Shown here: positions 25,701-36,234 of the stretch, piece after piece | Position numbering within the stretch: the stretch's first letter is position 1 | How the letters are laid out: every line of letters starts with the position of its first letter | From: Fasciola hepatica | Lineage: Eukaryota > Platyhelminthes > Trematoda > Plagiorchiida > Fasciolidae | Length of the DNA: 64,000 nt | Reading direction: 5' to 3' | Assembly (NCBI GenBank): GCA_948099385.1 | Contig: CANUEZ040000104.1 | Span: forward strand, 561,001-625,000 | Translations under genes and position numbers: made by a program | The notes under the pieces: generated by a model | What the model was told of the DNA's origin: nothing | Seen by the model: the letters and a program-made list of their open reading frames with translations, nothing else | Databases searched by the model: none

Positions 25701-28700
25701 TTCTTGTTCATTCATTTACTGCTCTGGTGTGTTTGTGCGTCGTTTGACCTGGGATGTACATTTTAGCCAAACGCTCGCCTATTATGTTCCTTTTTCCTAT
25801 CCTTCTTTTGAAAACACTTCCGATAATGACGATACAAATGTGTCACATAGAGGATGAGAGGGAAAAACAGTGATTGATTAATAAATTATCTTTACCTTGG
25901 GATGTCCATATAATTCAATTTTTGAACTTCATTTGCTCCCGGTCACAAATGAGTTTATTTCCAATAGTTGCGCACCGTTACCTTTTCGACACATGCAGCG
26001 CTCTCAATTCCGTTCTCGCAAAGCGTTGTGTTCTCTAATTATTTTAAGCTATCGACTTTGGCACCGAGCTTGTGCGGTGATAGGCGCGACTGAATTGAGT
26101 TCATTTAACAATTGTACCGGATGGGTCCGATTTCCTCATAATCAGTCTCATACGCCGGCCTTGTGACAGGAAGCAGCATAGATGCTTTCGGCCAACTTAG
26201 ATAGTTTTATCGGAATTGATTCTTGGAAGTAAACAGGTCCAGTGATAATCGATTTATATGACGTGGCATCGCAAACGCGTTCAGTGGCGCTTGGAACTGC
26301 GCAAATTGAACGTACAATACGCAGTCCGGAAGTGGTTTCAGAATAAATATGAGTGAACTAGCCCTCAACAGATTTGTTGATCCCACGATCCCACAAGTTA
26401 ATTATCAACCCCACTGGTGTGCTGTTGTTGTCTAATGCTAGGGTTACATTGATCTCGGCACAAATTTTCACGGTGCTGTCCGTAAATCGCATATCTCTGT
26501 GTTTACTGTTTGTCGTGATTCTTTGTCCATTGTAATATGGTTACCTGGAAGCACTATTGGTTGATCGTGCATCCTTTTTTTCCAACTGTGTCATCTGATT
26601 GATATTTTACGAAAGTGATAAACGAAAATATTCAAAGTCATGACTTTGTTGGTGAACCGTTTGCTGTCTGATGCCAATGTGACCGGTGATTATTGACCAG
26701 TTTAGCTCGCTGGTTATCGAATTGACGTCCAACAACATCACTACAGTGGTTGAAAACTTTGATGGGATATGATATCAATACCACCTAACTGACCTCTTGA
26801 GACCTTATCTCTCCATTCCGAGTTTGGTGGAATATATGCTACTCATCAAAAGTAATGAGTAGTTCATCGCTCAAGTCAATAATGGACGACGAAGCAGCAA
26901 TAAACGAAATGACGTAAAACGGGCTAAACGCGGTGAACCCCATTAAACATGTGAGCAGTGTGGAAGCATCCTCAGATCAAATAAAGGCCGGTTTGGAGAG
27001 GACTGCAAAGCTTTGATACAAATAAGCAACTGTTCTTTGATTGATTGGTTTTGTCGGTGTCCGTATGAATGATCTCCGTTGAATAACACATTTGCTCGAC
27101 ACGTCTTCTGGATTATAATACAAATCGTGCCACCTCAGTCGTATCTAATTGGGTCTTTGCGGTTGTAGTGTATGCCTATGTGCGGGATAAAAAAAGCCTG
27201 GATTTTTAGTGGTAATATTCGTTTTCACGCTCGGTGAACAAATGTTGCATGATGGCCTCTCGTTTCCATCCTACTCCGCCATATTTTCGCAGGAGTCCAA
27301 CTTTGATGGCAATCTGAACGCTGTACGACAACAGTTTTATCAACTATTTGAACTGCTTGAGGTGCTCAACCCAACATTCAGTGATTACCTCGGTGAGTAA
27401 TTTCGTTGTGCTCCCATGAATCTATAGAACTCCAAAAATGCGAATGTTTGCAAAATAGTATTTGACTGTTACCTAAATGTACCCGACGGAGGTGTTGCAA
27501 CATACCATTGAGTATAAGCTTTCTCATGGCAGCGGCCGGTGGTGGCCACTGGGGACACGAAGAATGCAGGTGTACTCACTTAGTTGAAACACAGGAGACA
27601 CAGGCAAAACTGCGTGGAACAGCGATCATCGCAGTATAGTTTTCGTTTTCCGCAAGATCTGATCATGTGATTTCTGATAGCCGGTTGAGAACGAGTTAGA
27701 AAAAAGTTCAAAAACGTCGGCAGATTCTGATCTGAATCGGCCTCCAAATGCAAGAATACTCCGTCGTTGTGTCCTTACAGTCACTAAAAACGTCAGTATA
27801 ACAGTCAATTATCAGGTTGCAATCATTTTGAGGGTCAAAATTCTTTGTGGTTGAAACTTATTTTGTAAATGTTTTGCTCAGTTTGTTCGTCAGCATTCTG
27901 TCTGCCTCTGTGTTTCACTCTGGTTTGCGGTACATACAAATCTTTGGGGGCAGCGTTGTTTTCCAGTGACAATACTTTTCACTGTGCACATACAAATAAG
28001 TTTTTCGATGTGTATACATTTTTGCTTTGACACTAGCCGCGGACACATGCTGCTAGTTTGTTTCCTTTTTGTTCATGAATAAAGACGTTTGGTTGTTTCC
28101 AGAAAGTGGCCATTTGTAATTAACTCACCAGAAAATCCTTTTTATTAGACCTTAGTTTGTGGGAAAACAGTGGGGAAAACTTGCAAAATTCAATTGTTTC
28201 TTTCATCATAAAGTGGTTTGATCCAAAGGCGCTTTCGGTTACGACAGGGACTTTTTCATGGAACATGAAGTTCATGCTTGTCTGACATGTTTTACTAATT
28301 CCATCAACTTCGGCTTCATTCTCTTCCCGATTTCGTGATGGTGTATACAGAAGCGGCCAACGCAAAAGAGATGCCTTTCTGTTTCCGATGGTTGTTGATC
28401 CAATTCAAGCGTGAATTCTCTTATACGGATGTTATGGTTTTGTGGGAGGTGAGTTTGAAAAACACGAATTGGCAAACAAACCGATTTTCAGCGGTGTTTG
28501 ATCATGCCAATGCAATACCACATATACGTTACAAGGTACATAAAGGATGCAGCCAAGGAAGATAGTGTTAGCCCATACTGCTTTTCGCTGGTGGCAACTC
28601 GTGACTGAGGGTAGAACTTGCGGCTAGTTTAGGTCGAACTTGAGCGATGATGCACGAGAAAAGTCAGACGATCGGGGCTACAAACGGGGCATCCCTGAAG

Positions 28701-30461
28701 GTGAACCATGTTTCTGATCTCATATAACTTGAAAAGAAAACAATAGTCCACATCTTGTGGTCCAGTAGACCCATCATATTGCTTCAATTTTTTACAAAAA
28801 TGTGAGTATGTGTATTTGTGTGCTATGATCCCGATTGTATGCAAAGAAAACTACCAACGCTGAGGCTTGAGTTGACAATCCACATAGGACTTTAATCGGT
28901 ATATGATAGTTCGGCGCTGATCTACAATTGAATCATGTTTCGCCTGAAAAGCGGCATCTGCACGGGAGAAATGAAAGCTGATATGGATATTTTATACCGC
29001 TATTTGTTTGGCGATTTGATACGGTACATTTAGCTTCGATTCATCGAACCCGTTCAGAGTTTCTGAAGATTTGATTATCCTTTACATGAATTTGGAAACT
29101 CATGCATGTTACGTATTCCGGAGGCCATTGTGGCTTTCAGATGCTTAGCTAAATGTTGGCTGCTCAGATTTAATCGGTCAGATACCCTGACAAATCACTC
29201 ACATTTTTCCTACCCTCTGTTTTTCATGCGCTCAGGGCAAACGTGTTAAGATGTTTCATTTTTTGGTCCACCCAACTTACCACTGCAATAAATTCCCCTC
29301 GTGATAAAGCCATACTCCATGTTTTATAGAGCAAAGTTTACAGCACCCTCCCTTTACAAGACTGGATAGTGATCATCAGAGTTCGAGAGCTTGCGATTTT
29401 CGACTATTCGGGTTTCCGTGTCTGTCTGCACTGACCACTGAATGCGTGTTGTACATTGCGCAGATGTTTTGACTATCGTTTTGGTACGCGTATCATAAGT
29501 ACGTCAGTTTTTATGCGGTCACTTTCTTTTATCGAAAATTTTTTCTGTGGTTCATTCATCTGCGCGAACCTAACAGTCACTCGTTCTCTTCCCTCACTCT
29601 AGGCAATTTGGAGTGAACACCTGACCAAGAACTTCCACATCTTTTTCGCCGCAGCGATTCTGCTCATGCATAGCGAACTAATCATGGAACAGAAGTTAGA
29701 CGCGAATAGTATACTTAAGGTATGTTTAGTACATAGTTTTTTGTACTGGGTGGCACTCATGTGGCTATTTGAATGTCTTCAGTGCACGGGACTAACCTGA
29801 TTTACGCAAGACGTGCGGTTTCCCTGATCCCTTTGAATAAGGTAAGAGCAGAATTGATTTGGGCTAGAAATTTCGCGTGCACTCAGTCAGCTGTCTAACC
29901 TGTACCAGTTTCCTAATTCAGTTTGAACAACCATACAGTATGCGCCAAACGGAACACTGTTCCTAACAAGAACTCTATTTAGAGACTAAACTTTTAGGGA
30001 TATGGAAGAGAACAAAGAACTACGAATTACAGCACCAAGTACATTGATAAATAAAGGAATACATAAACACCAACATACGTGAAAGTGAGTCCCAATTCTT
30101 CTACCTGTTCCTTTGTGCTATCTGAGACCGTGAGTTTTAAAAGAACAACCCAGTCCTGCGTCAATACTTTGCACTTTGATAACGCAAGACCCATCGCAAA
30201 TGTTACTTCGAAACTACTTATGCTGTTAAGTAAAGCTTTCAACTGGCGTAGGCCCTCACTTGAGAACACTGTCCTCCGCCAACTCAAGGCCGAACACTTT
30301 TCCGTATAAGAACAGTTCGATGCCATGGTTCTTCCGTGAGAATAAAGTAGTCCCCAGGATTTCCACCAACAGGATAAACGAAAAGCAGCAGCTCCCAACG
30401 TCTAACCGCCTTTTGTGGAGAACTCGAACGAGAGATCATCATAATACTCAACTGGTATATA

Positions 30462-30538
<77 letters not shown>

Positions 30539-32523
30539 GATCTGGCGGTAAAATGAATTTCTCTGGCACCCTTCAGCCACAGGCAGTGCCAGACAATTGT
30601 ACCTTTGACTGAGTCGCAACCTAAATAGTGATCCAGAAGAGTCAAGGTAATGAGTTTGCGGACAACGTGGTTGTATTCTGATATCTGTCAAGGTGAATGT
30701 TCTGAGATCAACATCGATTAGGTCTTATCCCAGCTAAGTTCTCGTGCGAGCACTGTACAAGAACGGTAAACGAGCGGCATAGAAGCCCAGCATGCAGCTT
30801 GAACGCGATACTTATCGGTTTTGTTCCTCTGTGTTTATCGCAACAGTACGGGTCACCCTTTTGCTAGTCTATACGATCATCGACTTACACCAGTTCTTTG
30901 GAACTTGCTCGTTTATCGATATCAAACCAAGGAGTTTTGGTTGTTGCATCATGAAATCGAGATCTTTATTTTAGAAATAGATTCAAGTGTAGCCGTTTTA
31001 CTGCATATTGCGCAGTAATGTAATGAAGGACGCACACCCTATAACCTGAACGTCCAGCTGCTGTTATTAGGACATAATCGGCAACCTGATCATGCGGTTT
31101 GTATTGTGGAAGCTACGTACCTGACGGTCGAATTTTATCCACCTAGAGCTGTGCCCATTAGTCGATTCAGGTCATCTATCCCAGACGAAGGCCTATTAAA
31201 CTGTACCTTGGACCGTTTCACACAACGCTTATCGAAATCTGTCAGCTGTTAGCTACATTGATTCATGGGATAAACTGTTTCCCACTGAAGACTGCTACTG
31301 TTCCCAATCACCCCATTTCCCGTTTCGTTGCGATTCGTGACCCAAGGTTATTCTCGGTTAGCTCAGAATTTCAGTCAGTTAGCATTCAAGAGATTTTCGT
31401 ACAGCCGTCTAGGTCACAGTCTAAATCAGACTACAGTGGATCATATAGTACAAAAGAACGAGGTGCTGCTTCTGGCATGGTGAGATTTCGGACGTCGGGA
31501 CTGGTATGACTTTACTAAAAGCAGCCCTAACTAAGCTTATTTACCAGTGGGCCTCGGGTACTCAAGGTCGAATACGTTAGTTTGGTTGTAGTTGTTACGC
31601 CGTTTGAGTGTCAAATCACTGTCCCCGTCATTTGTCAGTATTGCGTCTAAAGTGATTTGAATAGGCACCAGCACGGTCCAGCTGCACACAGGCAATGTGG
31701 TTCATCACTCTGTGTCGTCTTGTTCCAGACCATGGTAGCTTTTTCGTACATGACACTTTGCGCTTTTTTGACGTGACGTGTACGCATAAATGCAACGATA
31801 GGGACATCCGTTAGCCAAATAGGTCCAACCGGTCAAAGGAAACCGACAACTGTGACTCAGAAGCTTGTTGTCGACGGCCCCCGAGAGCTTGGACTCAGTA
31901 ACGAGTTTTACGATAGCGGAGCAGTTCACTGACAAACTTACAGTCTCCATGGATCAATCCTCGTTGGGACAAGATAATTATCATGTCATCTGTGTAATAA
32001 CTCACAATGAGCTAGTGCATTGTCTCTAAAGATTCCGAATTTTAGTTTATTTTGATGGGCATGATTCAGTCACTGTGCACGTATGGGTGTGCACTATTTC
32101 AGGTTTGCCGTAATGTTCGTCAAGATGAATTTCATGAGTTATTGTTCTCCGTTCACTGGTTTAACTCCGACTACTTTTGCGTAATTTATATTTCACTCCA
32201 ATGGATCCATGCGAAATTATTTCTCTCTGTAGTTGGTGAACGATATGTCGAACAAGATACCCTTGGAACCAGTACTCATAGCAGCCACACAGTATGTGGA
32301 ACAGTTGAACAAAATTCTGCCCGATCTACCGAAAGCAGTTCAGGATTTGATCAATGGTCCCTCACTAGCCACCTCGCAGCATACATTGCGACGCAAATCT
32401 GGTGTGGATCCTGAAGATGTATCTTCTCGTTTGGACTACACATCTGAATTGCTGAACGAAGAATTAGAAGATCTAATGGGCACCGAAGCGACAGACAGCA
32501 GTCTGATGGTCCCAATCCCGTGA
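3649..32523 (+). CDS. TBC1D15: TBC1D15/TBC1D17-type Rab GTPase-activating protein (10 exons, 5' end incomplete)
   Basis: The coding path is 3649-3993, 4376-4516, 17510-17613, 18439-18533, 22807-22923, 24921-25021, 27293-27392, 28351-28448, 29603-29719 and 32233-32523. All nine introns are GT-AG, and all exon phases fit, giving 502 residues to a TGA stop. The TBC domain runs from about residue 159 to 395 and shows [11 protein letters not shown], the IEKDVPRT arginine-finger motif (R234), the GYFQG glutamine-finger motif (Q271), [14 protein letters not shown] and NFHIFF. Both catalytic fingers are present, so GAP activity is expected. In animals TBC1D15 and TBC1D17 act on Rab7-family GTPases at late endosomes and mitochondria; the exact Rab here is inference. 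Human TBC1D15 has roughly 200 more N-terminal residues (Rab-binding region), which I could not find upstream. The second intron is 13 kb and contains an inverted copy of the last exon. TBC1D15 and TBC1D17 cannot be told apart here. Confidence 0.93.
4376..4516 (+). CDS. TBC1D15: TBC1D15-like exon 2 (linker to TBC domain)
   Basis: 47 codons, phase 0 at both ends, between ATCAG and GTAAGT. It encodes the proline-rich linker and then the family signature around [19 protein letters not shown] and LRQIIFHG, equivalent to 'EPVSLEEWTKNIDSEGRI' in vertebrate TBC1D15. The next coding exon is 13 kb away. Confidence 0.93.
4800..6060 (-). mobile_element. RTE-like non-LTR retrotransposon fragment
   Basis: On the minus strand the sequence reads, with frameshifts, a linker ([15 protein letters not shown] near 5480), then [19 protein letters not shown], then a 131-codon frame at 4828-5223 with [25 protein letters not shown] and motif [11 protein letters not shown]. 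The palm ends soon after motif A, so the YADD box and 3' part are missing. Stops and frame changes show it is dead. Its wording (KAAGED, CFIDF) differs from the RTE copies downstream, so it is a separate lineage, possibly nearer CR1. The 5' limit is unclear; it may extend towards 6650. Confidence 0.75.
6960..7162 (+). mobile_element. RTE-like endonuclease fragment
   Basis: Reads, with frameshifts, the start of an APE-type endonuclease: [11 protein letters not shown] near 6965, then [18 protein letters not shown] and [11 protein letters not shown]. This matches the segment around 39290-39400 of the longest RTE copy. It stops where another copy's 5' leader begins, so it was cut by or joined to a second element. 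Confidence 0.7.
7163..8577 (+). mobile_element. Degenerate RTE-like element (5' leader plus RT)
   Basis: 7163-7320 matches the 5' leader of the RTE copy at 39880-40045. After an internal deletion the RT follows: [17 protein letters not shown] and [12 protein letters not shown] (7570-7680), [14 protein letters not shown], motif [10 protein letters not shown] near 7850, [22 protein letters not shown] near 8140, then [15 protein letters not shown] at 8500. The YADD box reads YVDD. Several stops and frame changes mark it inactive. It ends abruptly at about 8577, where a different RTE copy takes over. Confidence 0.82.
8577..10299 (+). mobile_element. 5'-truncated RTE-like element, chimeric
   Basis: Carries RT from the linker onward: IVPIFKKG (8712), then [12 protein letters not shown] (motif A), [31 protein letters not shown] (9260), [33 protein letters not shown] (9620), then the conserved 3' end and a (GAT)n tail. 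Motif A has tyrosine where the catalytic aspartate belongs. From about 9816 to its end it is nearly identical to the copy in the right duplication arm; before that only about 85-88% alike, so two RTE copies were joined here. Confidence 0.88.
10281..10299 (+). repeat. (GAT)n tail of RTE element
   Basis: Six GAT units right after the RTE 3' end. Short tandem 3' tails are typical of RTE elements. Mirrored at 36236-36254. Confidence 0.85.
10300..14015. other. Duplicated 3' flank of the TBC gene, no gene seen
   Basis: Reverse complement of 32524-36234. The longest frames (for example 12536-12853 minus and 12930-13244 minus) are present in both arms but look like chance: serine/arginine/cysteine-rich with no motif. 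A dispersed repeat occurs at 11290-11520. Confidence 0.6.
11290..11520 (+). repeat. Dispersed repeat, copy 1
   Basis: Related to 19975-20165: both share GTAATCCACTGTC, the ATGTGGTTCTC/ATGCGGTTCTCC block, TCTCAGGA.CTGG and CAGTGGGCC/CAATGGGCC in the same order. The mirrored copy is at 35015-35245 in the right arm. The family is unknown and shows no coding capacity. Confidence 0.65.
14016..14306 (-). pseudogene. Antisense duplicate of the TBC1D15-like terminal exon
   Basis: It reads exactly as the exon at 32233-32523 with no amino-acid change and at least one synonymous base change (leucine codon near 14150). The splice acceptor next to it is also copied. It lies in intron 2 of the same gene, on the opposite strand, with no TBC exons upstream of it in its own orientation. 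It therefore cannot make the protein by itself. It is part of the left arm of the inverted duplication. Confidence 0.93.
16004..16378 (+). mobile_element. Solo RTE 3' end
   Basis: Reads [17 protein letters not shown] and [10 protein letters not shown], then the same noncoding tail as 9900-10280 up to ACGCTGTAC, without the GAT repeat. It abuts the inner end of the left duplication arm at 16003, so the duplication breakpoint is at an RTE sequence. Confidence 0.8.
16373..16990 (-). mobile_element. Penelope-like reverse transcriptase fragment
   Basis: On the minus strand, with frame changes: [20 protein letters not shown] (near 16830), [46 protein letters not shown], then [20 protein letters not shown] and AAKL-like sequence ending near 16380. 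The order, with 'LPFxD', 'TGxY' and 'NGYPxxF...LPFKGDD', is that of the RT thumb of flatworm Penelope-like elements. The catalytic palm and any GIY-YIG nuclease are missing. Confidence 0.75.
17510..17613 (+). CDS. TBC1D15: TBC1D15-like exon 3 (TBC domain start)
   Basis: Encodes [20 protein letters not shown] and following residues, the R-x-x-V-W motif that opens every TBC domain. The acceptor is TTCAG and the donor GTAAGT. It ends with two bases of a codon, completed by the first base of the next exon. Confidence 0.95.
17614..18438. other. Intron 3 with a tRNA-like B-box
   Basis: At 17840-17880 a GGTTTGAATCC B-box sits in a short GGGG/CCCC hairpin, with a possible A-box about 60 bases before it. 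It could be a worn tRNA-derived SINE head; no full cloverleaf folds. Confidence 0.25.
18439..18533 (+). CDS. TBC1D15: TBC1D15-like exon 4
   Basis: Encodes [19 protein letters not shown] and on to CFI, aligning with the family segment 'EYFRMKLQWKSIS'. The acceptor is TATAG and the donor GTGAGT. The phase joins exactly with both neighbours. Confidence 0.93.
18846..19215 (+). repeat. Dispersed repeat of about 370 bp, copy 1
   Basis: Shares with 53805-54175 the blocks GATGGCTACTCG, CCTGAACG, GAAGTCCTAC, CTCTTCACCGGG/CTCTCCACCGGG, TGACTAAT.GTCAGTCT, ATGAACTGAG and CAGTCACCG in the same order. The family is unknown and no protein is encoded. It lies in intron 4 of the TBC gene. Confidence 0.75.
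19634..19704. repeat. (TA)n microsatellite
   Basis: About 35 uninterrupted TA units. Confidence 0.98.
19975..20165 (+). repeat. Dispersed repeat, diverged copy
   Basis: Roughly 70% similar by eye to 11290-11520, in the same block order. It lies in intron 4 of the TBC gene. Confidence 0.55.
22807..22923 (+). CDS. TBC1D15: TBC1D15-like exon 5 (arginine finger)
   Basis: Encodes [14 protein letters not shown] through [15 protein letters not shown]. The I-x-x-D-x-x-R-T catalytic motif is split across the exon 4/5 junction; the catalytic arginine codon is at 22821-22823. The acceptor is CGCAG and the donor GTACGT. Confidence 0.96.
22924..24920. other. Intron 5
   Basis: No motif-bearing frame, RNA gene or clear repeat seen. 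Confidence 0.7.
24921..25021 (+). CDS. TBC1D15: TBC1D15-like exon 6 (glutamine finger)
   Basis: Encodes [17 protein letters not shown] and [14 protein letters not shown]. The Y-x-Q-G glutamine finger is intact (CAA at 24929-24931). Acceptor CACAG, donor GTAAGT. Confidence 0.96.
25022..27292. other. Intron 6
   Basis: Nothing recognised. Frames are short and without motifs. Confidence 0.7.
27293..27392 (+). CDS. TBC1D15: TBC1D15-like exon 7
   Basis: Encodes [20 protein letters not shown] and on to DYL, matching the helical 'NFEEQMQGMKTQLIQLS' part of TBC1D15. Acceptor CGCAG, donor GTGAGT; the last base starts a codon finished in exon 8. Confidence 0.94.
27393..28350. other. Intron 7
   Basis: Nothing recognised. 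Confidence 0.7.
28351..28448 (+). CDS. TBC1D15: TBC1D15-like exon 8
   Basis: Encodes [20 protein letters not shown] and [12 protein letters not shown], the conserved C-terminal TBC motif with the FCFRW and FKREF blocks. Acceptor TACAG, donor GTGAGT. Confidence 0.96.
28449..29602. other. Intron 8
   Basis: Nothing recognised; ends in a pyrimidine-rich acceptor before 29603. Confidence 0.7.
29603..29719 (+). CDS. TBC1D15: TBC1D15-like exon 9
   Basis: 39 codons in phase 0: [20 protein letters not shown], then [19 protein letters not shown], the end of the TBC domain. Acceptor TCTAG, donor GTATGT. Confidence 0.95.
30075..30455 (-). mobile_element. RTE reverse transcriptase fragment
   Basis: A minus-strand frame with [18 protein letters not shown] near 30150-30210 matches the 'FGMRFAPSKCKVMLQDWT' block just after the YADD box in RTE elements. 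Other blocks are too worn to call. It borders the (TA)n run at which the right duplication arm ends. Confidence 0.6.
30456..30537. repeat. (TA)n microsatellite at duplication breakpoint
   Basis: About 40 TA units, one interrupted by a G. The right duplication arm starts at its far edge; the left arm has no such run at the matching point. Confidence 0.97.
32233..32523 (+). CDS. TBC1D15: TBC1D15-like terminal exon
   Basis: 97 codons to the TGA stop. The start [15 protein letters not shown] matches the family's 'INELSMKIDVEDIL'; the acidic C-tail ends SSLMVPIP. The acceptor is TGTAG. A possible ATTAAA polyadenylation signal lies at 32633-32638. The exon sits in the right arm of the large inverted duplication, and its copy on the minus strand at 14016-14306 encodes the same 96 residues. 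Confidence 0.93.
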   Translation: MVNDMSNKIPLEPVLIAATQYVEQLNKILPDLPKAVQDLINGPSLATSQHTLRRKSGVDPEDVSSRLDYTSELLNEELEDLMGTEATDSSLMVPIP

Positions 32524-35500
32524 TGCTACCCTCATTCCCCTTACTCCCCCCCCCCACACACACACTCTTCAGCGATGTACCCGATTGTACCTGCCGGTCA
32601 AATTTCAAAGCGCGCGCAATTCGTTCCTGCCTATTAAATGCGTAGCCAGTTTGGAAAATGAGCGAGTCAATTTTCGTTGTACTTACCGCCCCTCTGTTGA
32701 ATCTGTATCCGCGCGACAGTGGTCCAAGGTGGTCTTGGAGTAAAAACATTTACAAAATTCTGGTTTACATTGTTCTCGTTGTTGTCGAGCTTTTACGCAG
32801 TGCCGCAAGTGCTTTGTGTTATAGAGTTGTCCTCAAGCGGTTACTGACACCTTATTTCAGATATATTTCATCGCCTAATTGAACGTTGAGTTCGGTCAGT
32901 CTCATTCGGCACAGTTGTTACAGTTGTCAGTCGCTTATACGCGCTCATATACAACGCAGTGTTTGTTGTGCTTCTCTTATAACACTCTTCACCACTTCGA
33001 ATATATCACAGACACACGAGTATTTTCCTTTTTCGATTATACCAATTGAAAAATGAACTTTATCATCATCGTGTATTCATGGTCATCTCCATTATCATTG
33101 CTTTAATGAGATTGCTTGTTATCCCTGACAGTTTACCTGCTTAACTTTTTATTCATTGCTTTCATTGAATATTGGGCGACCTAACCCTGCTGACCGCTCA
33201 CCAATCGAGTTTTGGAAGGCAGTGATAACCGATGGAGATTGTGCTTCCCTTTTAACGATGAACTGAGATTGAACATCCCGTTTTTGACTTCGTGAGCAAA
33301 TCGAGCTCTTCTTGGAAAGAAAAGAGTGTGATCATTTATGTGTATCATTTATTTTCGTTGACGATGTGCTTTCACACGACCGTATTCCCAGTCAGGCTTT
33401 CATCTCATCTCTGTCTCTTTCACTGCATCCCGGTGGCTTGTGATCGCGTGCCTCTGTGCCGATGCACACCTACACAGTCAGACATATACACCCCGGGACT
33501 CACCTCCTCACATCCTTTCCCTTCATATCTTTCGTTCTCATTTGTCTATCTTGCCACTGCTGTTTCGACTATAAATATGACACTGAACGATATTGTCCTT
33601 TTCTGATATCGTATCGTCAGTAATACAGGCCAACATTCGAACATGCATTCGAGGGGTGTAAAGTTTCTCTACTCATGAGCAAGTGGGCACTATTTCTGTA
33701 TGTATTCTAATACTGGATTACCCTAGTAACGCGACTCATGAGCGTATACACCGGATAGGTGCAGAGTCATCGAAGAGCATTCACGTCAATGGACTCTTTC
33801 ATCTGATTCGTTCACGCCGCAGGTTCCTTCATCATTCAGAAGAGAGGGAGGAAGCATTCGGACGATACTTGAGCGCAGTGAGACACGACCACACTCGCAG
33901 TTGTTGGCGAACGACTATCCAGCCGGGCCTTTCGGACGTAGCCTCCTTACTGTACGTCATACGAACCCAGACAAACTCGGGGAGCAGAACCGTCGATTGA
34001 AGTGAGATTTATCCACTGAAATTCTGAATTTTGTCAGCTTTAAAGAGACTACACATACCTTCATTTATTCACGGTTTTTGAGCAGCTTTCGAATACTAAT
34101 CTCAACCCTGCGGTGCAAGATCTAACGCGCGTGACGCCATCCCTTTGGCGTCCTCACCAAATCTTTCATTCGAGCCACGAATGGCTCAAGCGAATAAGGA
34201 TGGAAGCTATTATCCAATTATTACGGTTTGAATGTAGGTTATTAGTTTCTAATGCCGCGGCTCATCAATGAAAAACTAATTCTGGGTAATAATCACTAAT
34301 TAAAGTTATCTTCCAATGACATGTGATGTGGTATTGATGCAGTGCATTCTGTTGAGGTGCTTATGCAGAGCAAGCCAGTCCAAGTTCAAAGGTGACACGT
34401 TTCCAGGGATTCCACATGTTATAGTCATTCATTGCCAGCAGGACGTAGAATGTAACCGAGCTGTAGGCGTTTTCATGTTTGCACTTCATCAATTATGCCG
34501 GCAGTATTTAAAGGTGCTATCGGATTTGCTTGTGGGAATATCCTGACTGGTCAAGAATGCAGCGCGCCAACCTTCAAGCCGGTCGCACTGAACACTCAAC
34601 TTCCTCGTGTCCTGTGGTATACGGACACAATAACGTATGCATACGCCACCGTTCCATAAACTGAATTATGAGCCTCGGTAATGATCCGTGACTGAACGGA
34701 CTGGTCGCGCGAGTATGACCAACAGCGTCATATCTCCCAGTCAGCGGTCACTTCTCAAGCGGGCGAAAAATAAAGCGTGGTAAGTTGCATTGCGCTCGCT
34801 GAATGGGTTTCCAGGGGGACAGCTAAACAGGATTCAAAGTGCGATCCACCCAAAACAAATGTGGCGAATTGGTGCCTTGGAGATGAAAGCAAAGTTAGAG
34901 ATTGAGCGCCGGACTACGAATGACTACTAGTTTTGCTGGTATACAGCCATGAAAACCTGAAGTAAAGTACATCGGAGAGGCCCGTTGTGGCTTGGTTCAT
35001 TGTCTTTCTTATTACGTGTTTGTGCATGAGTGCAGTGGAAGGGATATACCCTATAGTTACTTAGGCCCACTGCTTTATTAGAAATAACCGGAAACCAGGT
35101 CCTGAGACCTGCACTGGAGAACCGCATAAGGTTCCGAAAAATCAGGTGTGGCAACGAGCCGGATGACAGTGGATTACTGTCCACCATCAAAATAACCGGT
35201 AACGGCGGGGATCCGAACTTCTGACCTCCATCACTCTCGACCACCATCGGGTCGGAGCAATAAAATAATCAGTGCAGTCCAATATAGGCGACGTTCAACA
35301 CGCAAAAAGAACATATTATGAGGGCGATTTTCAAAAAAGTCGCTAACCTTTCGAATCTCATTGCATTCAAGGCTTATCGCTCAAAATAACGGTTTAGAGA
35401 AAATCTCTACAGATAACTCATTCAATCGAAATCGATTTATTTGGCCATCTACGAAATCGCACTTCTCGACGATACTAGGGTTTGAGTTGTATATATGTTA

Positions 35501-36234
35501 GTGCTGAATTTTATATCCTTCTGGTTCTACGATAGGGAAGAAGTACGGAGCGCGCAATATTGCGACCGAAAATGTAACGGCGGCAAAGTTGTGTGTACTG
35601 AAACCAACCATGCAACGGTGGTTGGCGCGCCAACTTTCACATCATCAGGAAGCATATTTCCAGTAAGTAAACGGATGGCACTTTTCAGTACTATGTATCC
35701 ACACCGTTCCGAATTATTTTTGTCATCTTTCTGAAGCACACTGGGAAGTAGTGAAGTACCCACGGCGCTTTACGTGGCTTGAATTAAAGGTACCTGATTA
35801 TACAGCCTCATTTTGTGTTTCCGTTCGCTTGGTTCTGTGGGAGCTATGCATCCAAATTTCACACCTAACTTTGCTGAGGCTCTCTTTTACCATCAGTCCG
35901 AATTGGCATTCCAAACACAACCACGAAGCAGTCGGAATCGGTCCCACATCTAGCCTAAATACAAATTTGATGAGCCGTAGTTGTGAACACTAATCCCGTA
36001 ATTTATTCAGCTCTTGACTAATCACACATATATGATCACTATGTACATACTTGTTCGCTAATCTCGCTCTTCGAAATGGAGCAAAGATGGTGCAGAAACC
36101 TTCTTCCGATAGGCGATAATGATCTTGAGTCAAGATGAAAAAATAAAAGATTTCCTAGGATTTTAATGTACTTGTTCTCCAAGCTGGCAAATCATATAGT
36201 AAAGCTTCTGTCAGCCGAAGTGACAAGAATAGCA
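32524..36234. other. 3' flank of the TBC gene, no further gene seen
   Basis: Includes a C-rich/CA tract right after the stop, a possible ATTAAA polyadenylation signal at 32633 and the dispersed repeat at 35015-35245. Everything here is mirrored at 10300-14015. Confidence 0.6.
35015..35245 (-). repeat. Dispersed repeat, mirrored copy
   Basis: The copy of 11290-11520 carried in the right duplication arm, with a few substitutions. Confidence 0.65.
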
